Assembly (NCBI GenBank): GCA_945878515.1 | Contig: CAMCTL010000004.1 | Span: forward strand, 1-48,484 | Source of the DNA: Flavobacterium psychrophilum | Lineage (GTDB): Bacteria > Bacteroidota > Bacteroidia > Flavobacteriales > Flavobacteriaceae | Length of the DNA: 48,484 bases | Direction of reading: 5' to 3' | Shown here: piece after piece, positions 23,485 through 33,578 of the stretch | Position numbering within the stretch: the stretch's first letter is position 1 | Layout: each line of letters opens with the position of its first letter | Notes under the pieces: model-generated | Databases searched by the model: none | The model's input: the letters and a program-made list of their open reading frames with translations, nothing else | What the model was told of the DNA's origin: nothing | Position numbers and translations under genes: made by a program

Positions 23485-24192
23485 TTATTGTTTAATTTGC
23501 GAAAACACGTAAAACATATCACGAGCGATTTGTCGGCATCTTTCATCGTATTTTTCATTTTGTTGTGGTGTATTATCAAATGCTTTTGGGTCTTGGTATG
23601 GCAAACCTAATCGGAAATTGGCTCCACGAACAAACGGACATGATTGGTCAGCCTCGGAGCAAACCATAATTGCCCCAAAATTTTCGGTAGGATTTGTTGA
23701 ATCGGTGTATTTTTTTGAAAACAATACCATTGGATTTATTTCGTCACCAATTGTAGCAATCCAGATTGGGTTTTCGCTCTGTTGATTAGATTGTAGTTCT
23801 ATTCCTGTTTTTTCAAGGGCTAGTATTGCATTTTTATTGACTTTTGTTTGTTCTGTTCCTCCAGAGAATGTGCTTACCATTTTTACATCATAATAAATGG
23901 AAGCAATTTGTGACCAAACTTGTGCCATGTGGCTTCTTCGAGAATTACTTGTGCATACAAAAAGTAAATTGATTGCTTTATTTTCTTTTTGTTGTTCTGA
24001 AATATATTTGGCTATTTCATTCAAACTGGCTTTTGTTTCTTCATTAATTTGATTAAATTCTGCTGGAAGCGATTTGCAATAGGTTAAAAGTTTTGGATTC
24101 AAATCTTGTTTTGGTTTATTTACAAACGATAAAGTAGCTAAACAGCTTAAGATTAATATTGATTTTAAAAATATTTTTTTATAGTTTTTCAT
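23485..24192 (-). CDS. Exported LMW-phosphatase/ArsC-like protein
   Basis: The protein has 235 residues with a hydrophobic start ([19 protein letters not shown]). This is either a lipoprotein signal with C17 or an ordinary signal peptide, so the protein is probably outside the cytosol. The CX5R loop is CTSNSRR (C80, R86) followed by SHMAQVWSQ, as in LMW tyrosine phosphatases and thioredoxin-type arsenate reductases. It is a paralogue of the next gene and overlaps it by 4 bp (ATGA). An exported arsenate-reductase-like enzyme is unusual because reduction normally occurs in the cytosol. Confidence 0.8.
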   Translation of the reverse strand: MKNYKKIFLKSILILSCLATLSFVNKPKQDLNPKLLTYCKSLPAEFNQINEETKASLNEIAKYISEQQKENKAINLLFVCTSNSRRSHMAQVWSQIASIYYDVKMVSTFSGGTEQTKVNKNAILALEKTGIELQSNQQSENPIWIATIGDEINPMVLFSKKYTDSTNPTENFGAIMVCSEADQSCPFVRGANFRLGLPYQDPKAFDNTPQQNEKYDERCRQIARDMFYVFSQIKQ

Positions 24193-24830
24193 TTTTTTGA
24201 TTTTTTAATTTGTGAGAAAACGTAAAACATTTCAGTTGCTATTTGCACACTTCTTTCTTCATATTTTTCAGCTTGTTGTGGTGTATTGTCAAAAGCTTTC
24301 GGATCTTCGAAAGTAATCGGAATACGTTTTTCGGCTCCTGCAATGAAAGGACAACCTTGGTCGGCAGAAGAACAAGTCATAATGGCTGCAAATTCACTTT
24401 GTGGATTAAAATCGTCGTCAAAAGTTTTCGAAAAACCAATAATTGGATGTTCGTTTTCAGCATATTTTATACTATAAACAGGATTGTTTCCTTCGGCAAT
24501 GGTCTTGATTTGAAAGCCTTGTTTTGCTAAGGTTTTTGCCGCCATCGGAAACATTGCTGTAGCTTCGGTTCCACCTGAATAGCAAAATACATTTTTAATG
24601 TTATAGTAACTCGAAGCGGTTTGTGCCCAAACTTGAGACAAATGGCTTCTTCTGGAATTGTGTGTGCAAATCAAGTTCAATCTAATTTCTTGACCGTTGC
24701 TGGCTTTTTCTTGAATATAATCAATAAGTGATTTTAGAACTATTTTACGATCCTCAGAAATTCTTTCGAAGTCTAAAGTATTTATAACATTTTCAATTTC
24801 TGGAAAAAGGGACGGTTTTATCAGTGTCAT
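24189..24830 (-). CDS. LMW-phosphatase/arsenate-reductase-like protein (cytosolic)
   Basis: The 213-residue protein has no signal peptide. The CX5R loop CTHNSRR (C55, R61) is followed by SHLSQVWAQTASSYY. A second Cys pair appears in MTCSSADQGCPF, and [17 protein letters not shown] is shared with its exported neighbour. It is likely to reduce arsenate to arsenite for export by the ACR3 pump, or to be a protein phosphatase of this arsenic operon. I give no symbol because the family is distinct from the classical arsC. Confidence 0.82.
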   Translation of the reverse strand: MTLIKPSLFPEIENVINTLDFERISEDRKIVLKSLIDYIQEKASNGQEIRLNLICTHNSRRSHLSQVWAQTASSYYNIKNVFCYSGGTEATAMFPMAAKTLAKQGFQIKTIAEGNNPVYSIKYAENEHPIIGFSKTFDDDFNPQSEFAAIMTCSSADQGCPFIAGAEKRIPITFEDPKAFDNTPQQAEKYEERSVQIATEMFYVFSQIKKSKK

Positions 24831-24856
24831 ATTATATTAGTTTAAGCATTTAAAAA

Positions 24857-25327
24857 TTAGCAAGAGCTTCCACCTGGAGCGCAACAACTTTGTTCGATTT
24901 TAATATCCGATAATTTTACTTTTTGTTTTTCTAGGGGAATTCCGCATTGGTCTTGAGCCAAACAGGCCGTTTGTTTGTTCAACAAAACAAAATCTTTCCC
25001 ATTGAAATCCAAATCGTATTTACCGATGGTTCTTTCTTGGTATTCCACTTCAATTTCGAAATCTTTTATACCCAAAACCGTTTCGGATAATTCGATGATG
25101 TTAAGCAATTTTTGAGGTTTCAAGCGGTGTTCAAAATCATTGGCATCCCATAATTGGAAATTTACGACTGTTTCTTTGCGAACTGTCCCGCCACAATCGA
25201 TGAAGTTTTTGGTAATCAAACCCACTTCTGTAACGTGAAAATGTTCAGGTACTGCAGTTCCGTTTGGCAATAAGAAGTTTACCGCTTCTGCCGACTTTAA
25301 GATGTTTTTTGCTTGAGATAGTTTCAT
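24857..25327 (-). CDS. DUF6428-like protein of arsenic operons
   Basis: A 156-residue soluble protein, MKLSQAKNILKSAEAVNFLL, followed by PEHFHVTEVGLITKNFIDCG and a C-terminal Cys cluster (TACLAQDQCGIP and SCCAPGGSSC). I recognise it as the small protein often found in Bacteroidota ars clusters, named DUF6428. The Cys cluster suggests arsenite or metal binding, but no function is proven. It is 26 bp upstream of the next phosphatase gene in the same transcript. Confidence 0.7.
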   Translation of the reverse strand: MKLSQAKNILKSAEAVNFLLPNGTAVPEHFHVTEVGLITKNFIDCGGTVRKETVVNFQLWDANDFEHRLKPQKLLNIIELSETVLGIKDFEIEVEYQERTIGKYDLDFNGKDFVLLNKQTACLAQDQCGIPLEKQKVKLSDIKIEQSCCAPGGSSC

Positions 25328-25353
25328 GATTTAAAATTTTTAAATTAATATTC

Positions 25354-26565
25354 TTACAGCATAAATTGTATGCTGCCGTTTACATAACTATATGGTTTAT
25401 TGAAGTTGTTATCTACTTGTCCTTCAACGTAATGTAAGCCAAGTTTCAGTCTATCTTTGTTTATAAGCCAGTTTATTCCAATATCAAACACGTGTTGTTT
25501 TGTACTTTTTGTAAATGGATTTTGATTCGTGTAGAGGTTATCAGGAGATTCAGTACTATACATTAATGTTGGTTGAATAATAGTGTTGTTTTTTTGGATA
25601 AAATTCCAAGCAATCTTAGCACTATTTACTTTGTCGATTGTTTTAATCGATTTTGATGTACTTACTGTATTTTCGCGATACATCCAATCGTGCTCAATGA
25701 TTAAGTCAAGTGGCCCATAATTTAATTGTAAATCAGCGCCATAGAACATATTTTGGTTAAAAATAGAAGTTTTTCCCTGATGTGAAGCGTTTATTGCAAA
25801 GCTAATCCCCTTTCTTTTACCGTAACCACTTTGATAATAGACTAATGAATAATCATTCATTTCAGGATCACCAAACATAAGCGTCAATCTTGCTGTTTTA
25901 AGAACACTTTTTAAAGAGTCATTCCCTGTTATTAAAGGGCTATTGGTGTCAAAAAAACCTACGTCATACAGGAAGTTTGTTGACTTATTTATTTGTAAAA
26001 TTCCTCCGATATTTATACCTGTTTCCCTTCCAATTAATCGTCCTACAACGTGTACACGCGGTTGGTTGTTTGGTAGCGATTTTTCTTGAGAAATACAAAA
26101 CCACGAACTGTAAATAGATTCTTTTCCGACTCGGGGTCTAAAATAGCCCATAGTTATATTAAGAGCTCGACTTGAATTGTAGGATAAAAAACCATCTCTT
26201 AAAACGAAATTAAATTTGTCATCGTTATTTAATGCACCACCTTGGCTAACAGTAAATACATCTTTACCAATTCCATCATAAGAAAATGTAGTGCCATAAG
26301 TCAATTTAGATGCGATTTTACCGTTAACTCCAAACCGTCCTCGTCTGATAAACATATCGTATCTTGGAGTGAAAGTTCCTTGCGGATATTTTAGAGATTC
26401 AACATTCCACATTTGTAATGCGATATTGATATTCATGTATCCATTATCAAATTTGACTTGTGCCAACCAATCTTTGTTGAGTTGCTTAACAATATTGTCT
26501 TTTTGTTGTGCTTTCACTGCACTGCAAGCCAAGCAAAAACTAACCAAAATAAATAATTTTTTCAT
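25354..26565 (-). CDS. Porin, phosphate-selective O/P-like
   Basis: The 403-residue protein has a signal peptide (MKKLFILVSFCLACSAVKA) and about 16 amphipathic strands, for example INIALQMWNVESL, FDMFIRRGRFGVNGKIA-like, and a final strand ending SYVNGSIQFML, with a C-terminal hydrophobic residue. It resembles OprP/OprO porins. In an arsenic operon it may admit phosphate or arsenate oxyanions through the outer membrane. It starts 8 bp after the arsR stop, so it is cotranscribed. Confidence 0.75.
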   Translation of the reverse strand: MKKLFILVSFCLACSAVKAQQKDNIVKQLNKDWLAQVKFDNGYMNINIALQMWNVESLKYPQGTFTPRYDMFIRRGRFGVNGKIASKLTYGTTFSYDGIGKDVFTVSQGGALNNDDKFNFVLRDGFLSYNSSRALNITMGYFRPRVGKESIYSSWFCISQEKSLPNNQPRVHVVGRLIGRETGINIGGILQINKSTNFLYDVGFFDTNSPLITGNDSLKSVLKTARLTLMFGDPEMNDYSLVYYQSGYGKRKGISFAINASHQGKTSIFNQNMFYGADLQLNYGPLDLIIEHDWMYRENTVSTSKSIKTIDKVNSAKIAWNFIQKNNTIIQPTLMYSTESPDNLYTNQNPFTKSTKQHVFDIGINWLINKDRLKLGLHYVEGQVDNNFNKPYSYVNGSIQFML

Positions 26566-26573
26566 AACCTAAA

Positions 26574-26906
26574 CTAACAGCATTGAATTTTACCTTTTTC
26601 TAAATGCTTTTCAACATCTTGAAAAAAACCTTTTATTTTTTCGAAACCGACTTCGTCGATGCAATAGCAAATGGTTGCTCCTTCAAAGTTTCCTTTGATT
26701 AAACCCGCATTTTTAAGTTCCTTCAAATGCTGAGAAACTGTTGGTTGCGCTAAAGGCAACTCGTTTACAATTTCTCCACAAATGCAAGTGTTTACTTCTA
26801 GTAAATATTCAATTATAGCTATTCGAGCTGGATGTCCCAGTGCTTTAGCGAGAATTGCCAATTCATTTTGTTGTTCTTTAAATTGATCTGTTTTGGATGC
26901 TCCCAT
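26574..26906 (-). CDS. arsR: ArsR-family repressor
   Basis: The product from MGASKTDQF is 110 residues with a winged HTH at about 40-85 ([20 protein letters not shown]). Cysteines in CICGE, CYC and the final CC could bind arsenite and release DNA. I choose the ATG at 26906 because the alternative ATG at 26927 falls inside the putative operator. As first gene of the reverse operon it should repress itself and the downstream porin, phosphatases and ACR3 pump. Confidence 0.88.
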   Translation of the reverse strand: MGASKTDQFKEQQNELAILAKALGHPARIAIIEYLLEVNTCICGEIVNELPLAQPTVSQHLKELKNAGLIKGNFEGATICYCIDEVGFEKIKGFFQDVEKHLEKGKIQCC

Positions 26907-26918
26907 CGTTATATTTTT

Positions 26919-26938
26919 ATATTGCAATATTACGATAT
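26919..26938. promoter_or_regulatory. Putative ArsR operator
   Basis: ATATTGCAATATTACGATAT is an imperfect palindrome (16 of 20 positions self-complementary) directly before the arsR start. The size and ATAT ends are typical of ArsR/SmtB sites. Confidence 0.6.
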
Positions 26939-27340
26939 ATATTAACTTATGACAAATATTTAATGTTAAAAAAAAGTATTACCCTTTTGCTTAATTTTAA
27001 CTTCAAAGAGGTTAATGTTCCATTCTAGGATTTTTATATTAGTAGTTTGTATGGTTTAGGGTCAACTTAAATTTATCAATATTTCATTTTTGTGGTAAAT
27101 AAAAAGTGTTTTAGGTTTTTTTTTACATAAAATTTTATGGTTTTCTATATTTATTGTTTCAATAAAAGCATTAATTTAACTTAACATTACCACATCAAAC
27201 TGTATTTATAAGCAAAATATAAAATTATGATTTTGATGGTAAAACCCAATGAATTCAAATGATTCAATCGTTTTCGTTAAATATTTTTTTGTATAGTTTT
27301 TATATAGTTTCAAAACACAACAACTTATCAAAAGGTTGAT

Positions 27341-27348
27341 TATATTTG
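27341..27348 (+). promoter_or_regulatory. -7 promoter box of the first secreted-protein gene
   Basis: TATATTTG, 25 bp before the ATG. The surrounding leader (TATAGTTTC, then CTTAAAAATTTA) is shared with the next gene. Between 26945 and 27330 I see only AT-rich sequence and no gene. Confidence 0.55.
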
Positions 27349-27372
27349 GATATAACTTAAAAATTTATAATT

Positions 27373-28695
27373 ATGAAAAAAATTACTGTTTTAATTGCAT
27401 TACTGATAAGTTCGGTAACGTTTTCTCAAAGTCTTGTATTGGGTTTTGAAAATGGTGAAAGTGGAGGTGTTGCCGGTGGGCCTTTTGGTAACATGGCCGC
27501 TCCTATAGTAGAGGCTGGAACTGGTACAAATACTAGTCAAGTTCTTAAAATTGTTGGAAATGCTGGTCCTGAAGTTTGGCAAGGGATTAACTTGAATTTG
27601 ACATCTGCAGTTCAATTGACAACAACAAAATCAATGAGTATAGATGTGCTTTCAAGTTCACCGGTTACTTTTTTAGTTAAAGTAAAAGATGGAGCGGTAG
27701 AAGCAGCAGCTGAAGTTACTCACAATGGAAATGGTCTGTGGCAAACACTTACATTTACATTCAACAAGTCTTTAGACGGTAAAGCAGATACTGCGAATGG
27801 TGTTTATAAGACCTTTGTAATACATGCATATTGGAAAGCAGGAGAGACATCATTTTTCCCAAATGTTCCTACACCTGCCAGAACGTTTTATGTGGACAAT
27901 CTTAAGGGTGTTCTTGGAACTCCGCCAGTAGATCCAGCTCCAACAGTTGCTGCTCCAACGCCTCCAAACAGACCTGCTGCAGATGTTGTTTCAATGTTTA
28001 GCGATGCATACGCAAACATTCCAGTGGCACAATGGTCAGCAGATTGGGATGATGCAACTGTTTCAGATGTTACAATTGCTGGTAACGCTACGAAAAAAAT
28101 TAATTTTGGTAATTTTTTAGGTGTTGTACTTACTGATTACACAAATACTACTGCTATGACTCACTTCCACATGGATTACTACATTAATACTGGAACTGAT
28201 ATGATTGGAAAGGTTTTGAACCCTAAATTGTCCAACCATGCAGCAAAAACTGGTGAAACAAATGCCCTTTTATTGACTAATTTACCTCCTGAAGATTCTC
28301 CTGGAAGATGGGTATCTCTTGATGTTCCTCTTTCAACTTTTACACCACAAGGCACTTTTGATCGTGAGTCTATCAAAGAATTCCTTATCACTTCAAATAT
28401 TGGAGTTGTGTATGTAGATAATATTTATTTGCACAAAAACACATTGGGAACTCAAAAATTTGCTGCTTCAAATGTAAAAATCTACCCAAATCCTGTAAAG
28501 AATTCTTTCACAATTTCTGCTAATAGTGAAATCCAAAGAGTTTCTGTTCGCAATATTTTGGGTCAAGAAGTGTTGAAATCTAATCCTAGAAGTAACAATG
28601 CTACTTTGGAAACTAGCGCGCTACAAAAAGGAGTTTACATGGTAACAACCGAGATTGATGGTAAATCGGCTACTTCAAAAATAGTTAAAGAATAG
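27373..28695 (+). CDS. T9SS-secreted glucan-binding-like protein
   Basis: The 440-residue protein has a signal peptide (MKKITVLIALLISSVTFSQ). A first jelly-roll-like domain covers about 22-180 (VLGFENGESGGVAGG). A second at about 195-360 starts RPAADVVSMFSDAYANIPV. The type A sorting domain is at about 369-440 (KIYPNPVKNSFTISA). No catalytic motif is seen, so it is probably a binding protein displayed or released by type IX secretion. The second domain is found in the next gene and in the lipoprotein at 36731. By context it binds beta-glucan; that is inferred. Confidence 0.75.
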   Translation: MKKITVLIALLISSVTFSQSLVLGFENGESGGVAGGPFGNMAAPIVEAGTGTNTSQVLKIVGNAGPEVWQGINLNLTSAVQLTTTKSMSIDVLSSSPVTFLVKVKDGAVEAAAEVTHNGNGLWQTLTFTFNKSLDGKADTANGVYKTFVIHAYWKAGETSFFPNVPTPARTFYVDNLKGVLGTPPVDPAPTVAAPTPPNRPAADVVSMFSDAYANIPVAQWSADWDDATVSDVTIAGNATKKINFGNFLGVVLTDYTNTTAMTHFHMDYYINTGTDMIGKVLNPKLSNHAAKTGETNALLLTNLPPEDSPGRWVSLDVPLSTFTPQGTFDRESIKEFLITSNIGVVYVDNIYLHKNTLGTQKFAASNVKIYPNPVKNSFTISANSEIQRVSVRNILGQEVLKSNPRSNNATLETSALQKGVYMVTTEIDGKSATSKIVKE

Positions 28696-28739
28696 TTTTT
28701 TTATAGTTTCACAAAACAAAGACTTGTTTAATGTTTGTA

Positions 28740-28747
28740 TATATTTG
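28740..28747 (+). promoter_or_regulatory. -7 promoter box of the second secreted-protein gene
   Basis: TATATTTG, 25 bp before the ATG, in a leader similar to that before the preceding gene. Confidence 0.55.
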
Positions 28748-28771
28748 CAAATAACTTAAAATTTAAATAAC

Positions 28772-30382
28772 ATGAAAAAAATTACGCTTTTAATTGCAAT
28801 AATGATTACTTCATTAGTTTTTGCACAACAAACAAACAATGCACCGGTTCCAACAATACCAACAACCAATGCACCAGTGCCAACGAAGCTTGCAGCTGAT
28901 GTTATCTCATTTTACAGTGATGCTTATACTAGCCTACCTGGAGTTGATTTGAATCCGAATTGGGGGCAAACGGGGTTTAACGCCGTTAATACAACCTTCA
29001 ATCCAACTGGGGCAACAACGAATCCCAATTATGCTTATTTTCTGGATACATTCAATTATCAGGGAATACAATTTACTGGACAAAATCTTGTGTCAAGTAA
29101 AATGGAAAAGTTGCATATAGATATTTGGACACCAAATTGCTCAAGCTTTGAGGTTTATTTAATTGCTCCTGGGCCGATTGAAAAACAAGTAACTTTAACA
29201 CCTACTCTTAGTGGTTGGAATTCTTATGATATCGCATTAACAGAATACAGCAATCAAAATTTACCATTAACTAATATTTTCCAATTTAAATTTGTAGGTA
29301 CTCCTTTTGGTACCTCAAAAGTATATTTAGACAATATTTACTTTTGGAAAACTCCAGCACCTTCAGGAACGCCGGTTATAGGATCTCTTACTGTACCTGC
29401 TAAAAAAGTTGGCGATGCTCCATTTATTTTGACAGATCCTACAAGTAATAGTTCTGGTGCTTTTTCATATACTAGTAGCAATACAGCTGTTGCAACAATT
29501 TCAGGAAAAACGGTAACCATAATTGGATCTGGATCTTCTGTTATAACAGCTATTCAAGCCGCATCTCCACCATATTTAACAGGTAGCGTAACGGCAACTC
29601 TAGTTGTTGAGGCTTTTCCAGCCAGTGCAGCTCCGACACCGCCAAACAGACCCGCTGCGGATGTTATTTCATTGTTTAGCGATGCATATACCAATATTCC
29701 AGTTGCACAATGGTCAGCAGAATGGGACGATTCTAATATTTCAGATGTGACTATTGATGGAAACGCTACTAAAAAAATTAATTTTGGAAATTTCATAGGT
29801 GTTATTCTTACTGATTACACAAATACTACTGCTATGACTCACTTCCACATGGACTACTACATTAATACTGGAACTGATTTGATTGGGAAGGTTTTGAACC
29901 CTAAATTGTCCAACCATGCAGCAAAAGCTGGAGAAACAAATGCTCTCTTGTTGACTAATTTACCGGCATTAGATGCTGCTGGAAGATGGGTATCTCTTGA
30001 TGTTCCTCTTTCAACTTTTACACCACAAGGTGGAGGAGTTGCTTTTTCTAGAGAATCAATAAAAGAATTCCTTATCACATCAAACATTGGAGTTGTGTAT
30101 GTAGATAATATTTACTTGCATAAAAACACATTGGGAACTCAAAAGTTGGATGCTTCAAATGTAAAAATCTATCCAAATCCTGTAAAGAATTCTTTCACAA
30201 TTTCTGCTAATAGTGAAATCCAAAGAGTTTCTGTTCGAAATATTTTGGGTCAAGAAGTTTTGAAATCTAATCCTAAAAGTAATACTGCTACTTTGCAAAC
30301 TAGCGCGCTACAAAAAGGAGTTTACATGGTAACAACCGAGATAGATGGTAAATTGAGTACATCTAAAATAATCAAAGAATAA
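28772..30382 (+). CDS. T9SS-secreted protein with two binding-like modules and an Ig-like domain
   Basis: This 536-residue protein has a signal peptide (MKKITLLIAIMITSLVFAQ). One copy of the AADVISxxSDAY module lies at about 39-195. A bacterial Ig-like (Big_2) domain at about 200-285 includes GTVTIIGSGSSVIT-type sequence. A second copy follows at about 292-455, and the T9SS sorting domain at 465-536. The second module and tail are nearly identical to those of the preceding gene, a recent duplication or conversion. It ends in a strong terminator, so it is a separate unit from the sensor gene. Confidence 0.78.
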   Translation: MKKITLLIAIMITSLVFAQQTNNAPVPTIPTTNAPVPTKLAADVISFYSDAYTSLPGVDLNPNWGQTGFNAVNTTFNPTGATTNPNYAYFLDTFNYQGIQFTGQNLVSSKMEKLHIDIWTPNCSSFEVYLIAPGPIEKQVTLTPTLSGWNSYDIALTEYSNQNLPLTNIFQFKFVGTPFGTSKVYLDNIYFWKTPAPSGTPVIGSLTVPAKKVGDAPFILTDPTSNSSGAFSYTSSNTAVATISGKTVTIIGSGSSVITAIQAASPPYLTGSVTATLVVEAFPASAAPTPPNRPAADVISLFSDAYTNIPVAQWSAEWDDSNISDVTIDGNATKKINFGNFIGVILTDYTNTTAMTHFHMDYYINTGTDLIGKVLNPKLSNHAAKAGETNALLLTNLPALDAAGRWVSLDVPLSTFTPQGGGVAFSRESIKEFLITSNIGVVYVDNIYLHKNTLGTQKLDASNVKIYPNPVKNSFTISANSEIQRVSVRNILGQEVLKSNPKSNTATLQTSALQKGVYMVTTEIDGKLSTSKIIKE

Positions 30383-30408
30383 TTTTAGTTAAAAAGAGTT
30401 TATTTCTG

Positions 30409-30438
30409 AAGGCACGCCGTAAAAAAGCGTGCCTTTTT
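30409..30438 (+). terminator. Rho-independent terminator after the secreted-protein gene
   Basis: AAGGCACGC (30409-30417) pairs with GCGTGCCTT (30427-30435) and is followed by a T run. Confidence 0.9.
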
Positions 30439-30496
30439 GATTGAATCTAATTTTATTTTTATATTTTTATTGATGTATAATTAAGCGCTGTTTAAC

Positions 30497-33304
30497 ATGT
30501 TAAAGAATATTTTTATTAGTTTTTTATTGATCAACTTTTGCTCCGTTTTTTCGCAAGAGCTTCCACCGATAATTAAATATCCTGCTCTTATCTATGAGGG
30601 AGGAAATCAAAATTGGATGATTTCTCAGGACAAAAATCAACATCTGTATTTTGCAAATAATGAAGGACTTCTAGAATTCAATGGTTCCAGTTGGAAACTT
30701 TATCCATCGCCTAATGAAACTATAATTCGCTCTGTAAAAGTTATCGGCGATAGAATCTACACTGGATGTTATATGGAATTTGGTTTTTGGAAAAGACAAT
30801 ATGATGGCAGACTAAAGTATTCCTCATTAACTAAAAATTTAAAAAGGAAAATTCTAAATGACGAAATTTTTTGGAATATCATAAGTTATGATCAATGGGT
30901 TGTTTTTCAGTCCTTGAACAGAATTTTCATTTATGATTCACAAAAAGGTGTTTTTAGCACTATTGTTGAAAAAAATGGAATTAGTAAATCTTACAAAACA
31001 AATAATTCTATTTATTTTCAATCACTAAACGATGGACTTTATGAGATTGAAAGTGGAAAAAGCCGATTGGTTTCTAATGATCCTATCCTTCAAAAAAATA
31101 GAATTGTAAATTTGTTTTCTTTTGAAGATGTTTTATTGATTCAAACTGAATTTAATGGTTTTTATAAACTTACAAATGCTGTTTTGTCCAAATACACTAC
31201 AGCAATTGATGCTGAGTTGGCTTCGACCAGTATTTACAGTAGTATTAGGCTTTCAGATGGTAGTTTCGTTATTGGAACAGTTTCAAAAGGTATTTATGTT
31301 TTGACAAAAGAAGGTAATTTAAAGTACCACATAACACAAATTACTGGCTTGACTAATAACACGGCTTTATCCTTATTTGAAGATTTTGATAAAAACCTAT
31401 GGGTGGGCTCTGATAATGGTATCAATTGTTTAAATCTTCAATCGCCTATACATAGCAGTACAGATGATACTGGAAATTTAGGTACAGTTTACGCTGCAAA
31501 ACTATTTCATAATAAATTATATGTTGGAACAAATCAGGGATTATTTTATAAAAACAATAAAAGCAACGAGGAATTTAAGTTGATTTCGGGAACAAAAGGT
31601 CAGGTTTGGTCTTTATTTGAATATGATAATACCCTTTTTTGTGGTCACGATTCTGGAACCTTTGTGATTGAAGATACTACCGCAAAAAATATCTTTTCGA
31701 AATCAGGAACTTGGAAATTTCAAATTGTTCCCAATCAAAGATCGCTATTGCTTCAAGGAAATTATTTTGGGATTTCAGTTTTAGCGAAAATAAATAACCA
31801 ATGGATTTTTAGAAATAAGATCAAAGGCTTTGATTTTTCTTCACGATATTTTGAAATTGATAATTCTTCTGTGGTTTATGTTAGTCATGAAAAGCAAGGA
31901 ATTTTTAGATTGCAATTGGATACTAAATTCCTAAAAACAAATGGTATCAAACCTTATAGTTTCCCGAAAAGCGGAAAAAATGCAGGTTTAGTAAAATTTA
32001 ATAATTCTATTTATTATGCTTTCAAAGAGGGTGTTTTTAAATTGGATGATAAAACAAAAAAATTCGCAAAAGATAAATTACTGAGTTCTATTTTTGAGAA
32101 TGATGAATATACTTCTGGTAAAATGATTGTAGATAATTCAAATAAGATTTGGCTATTTTCAAAAAACCGAATACATTATTTTTCAATGAGTAAGTTGGGC
32201 AATCAACTTAAACAAAATGCGATTCCAATTCCGGCTTCGCTGACCAATGCCATGCCAGGTTATGAAAATGTTACACAAATATCAAATTTCGATTATTTGA
32301 TTGGCACAACGGATGGGTATTACGTTTTGAATATTAGCGATTTAGCTTCGAATAAATATTTGGTTTCAATATCTGAAGTTAGCACAAACAAATTAAGCGA
32401 AGAATCTGTTTATCGATCTATTAATTCAGAAGGTGAATTCAATTCTGACGAGAATAATGTGTCTTTTAATTACACAGTACCTGAATACAACAAATACATT
32501 AAAGCTGAATATCAATATTTATTAGAGGGATTTCAGGAGGAATGGAGCGAATGGAGCACGAAACCAACCGTGAATTTTAAAAATCTAGCTTCGGGTGATT
32601 ATGTATTTAAAGTTAGAGCAAAATTTGCCAATTCATCGATTGAAAATTCGGCTGTGTATTCTTTCACAATTCTCAAACCGTTTTACAGGACAAACTTGGC
32701 AATTATTATTTGGCTTTTACTTTTAGTAGTTCTGAGCTATTACGTTCATAAAGCATATAGGAATTATTACCATTTACAACGAGAAAAATTAATTGAAGAA
32801 AATAACAGACTGCTCGAAATTAAAGAACTAGAAATTGAGCAACAGCTCATGAAATTAGAAAACGAAAAACTGATACTCGATGTAGATTTGAAAAATAAAG
32901 AATTAGCTGCCACGTCAATGAATTTGAATAGCAAGAACGAGTTGCTTGCATTTATCAAAGAAGACTTGAAAAAGACTTCTGAAAGTAATAATAGTTTAAG
33001 TGTAAAGTCGGTAATCAGGACTATCAATAAAAATATTACTGAAGAGGATTCTTGGAAGGTATTTAAAGAAGCTTTTGACAACGCGGATAAGGACTTTTTA
33101 AAGAAAATTAAGCAAGCTCATTCTTCTTTAACCCCTAATGATTTAAGGCTGTGTGCTTACCTCCGATTGAACCTTTCGTCCAAAGAAATAGCACCTTTAC
33201 TCAATATCTCACTTCGCAGTGTTGAAATTAAAAGATATCGTTTGCGTAAAAAAATGGATTTGCACCACGAACAAGGTCTTGTTGAGTATATCATTTCTGT
33301 ATAG
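30497..33304 (+). CDS. Membrane sensor-regulator: propeller, Y_Y_Y domain and LuxR-type HTH
   Basis: The 935-residue protein has a signal peptide (MLKNIFISFLLINFCSVFS). A periplasmic region of Reg_prop beta-propeller repeats follows (for example NTALSLFEDFDKNLWVGSDN). The Y_Y_Y domain is at about 652-725 and one membrane helix at about 731-752 (AIIIWLLLLVVLSYYVHKAY). A cytosolic coiled coil lies at about 755-820. The HTH at about 877-935 includes LTPNDLRLCAYLRLNLSSKE. No histidine kinase is present. It resembles SusR-type glycan sensors and should bind a glucan fragment and activate this locus. Confidence 0.88.
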   Translation: MLKNIFISFLLINFCSVFSQELPPIIKYPALIYEGGNQNWMISQDKNQHLYFANNEGLLEFNGSSWKLYPSPNETIIRSVKVIGDRIYTGCYMEFGFWKRQYDGRLKYSSLTKNLKRKILNDEIFWNIISYDQWVVFQSLNRIFIYDSQKGVFSTIVEKNGISKSYKTNNSIYFQSLNDGLYEIESGKSRLVSNDPILQKNRIVNLFSFEDVLLIQTEFNGFYKLTNAVLSKYTTAIDAELASTSIYSSIRLSDGSFVIGTVSKGIYVLTKEGNLKYHITQITGLTNNTALSLFEDFDKNLWVGSDNGINCLNLQSPIHSSTDDTGNLGTVYAAKLFHNKLYVGTNQGLFYKNNKSNEEFKLISGTKGQVWSLFEYDNTLFCGHDSGTFVIEDTTAKNIFSKSGTWKFQIVPNQRSLLLQGNYFGISVLAKINNQWIFRNKIKGFDFSSRYFEIDNSSVVYVSHEKQGIFRLQLDTKFLKTNGIKPYSFPKSGKNAGLVKFNNSIYYAFKEGVFKLDDKTKKFAKDKLLSSIFENDEYTSGKMIVDNSNKIWLFSKNRIHYFSMSKLGNQLKQNAIPIPASLTNAMPGYENVTQISNFDYLIGTTDGYYVLNISDLASNKYLVSISEVSTNKLSEESVYRSINSEGEFNSDENNVSFNYTVPEYNKYIKAEYQYLLEGFQEEWSEWSTKPTVNFKNLASGDYVFKVRAKFANSSIENSAVYSFTILKPFYRTNLAIIIWLLLLVVLSYYVHKAYRNYYHLQREKLIEENNRLLEIKELEIEQQLMKLENEKLILDVDLKNKELAATSMNLNSKNELLAFIKEDLKKTSESNNSLSVKSVIRTINKNITEEDSWKVFKEAFDNADKDFLKKIKQAHSSLTPNDLRLCAYLRLNLSSKEIAPLLNISLRSVEIKRYRLRKKMDLHHEQGLVEYIISV

Positions 33305-33578
33305 TTTAATGATTTTTAGTAAATCAAAACTATACATTACCACAACATTATTAGATTTTTTCTTTTTCGCACTTCAATATTTAGGTTTATAAGATTCCTA
33401 TATTGTCAACAAACACATATTCTTTTTTTAAAATATGATTTTATTTGCTCGTTTTTTTTGCATTGTATGTTTTTTGTTGTGGTTCTTTTTGCTGATACTT
33501 TAATTTATTTTATAATTTTACTTTTCAATAAATAATAATTCAATTTTTACAATTTAACTTTTTAATTCATTAAATAAT

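Noticed and set aside
26907..26927. Upstream ATG for arsR
   Set aside because: It lies inside the putative ArsR operator; MGASK at 26906 is the better start.
27030..27330. Possible small gene or RNA upstream of the secreted-protein gene
   Set aside because: Only AT-rich sequence with no clear frame or stable structure was seen.
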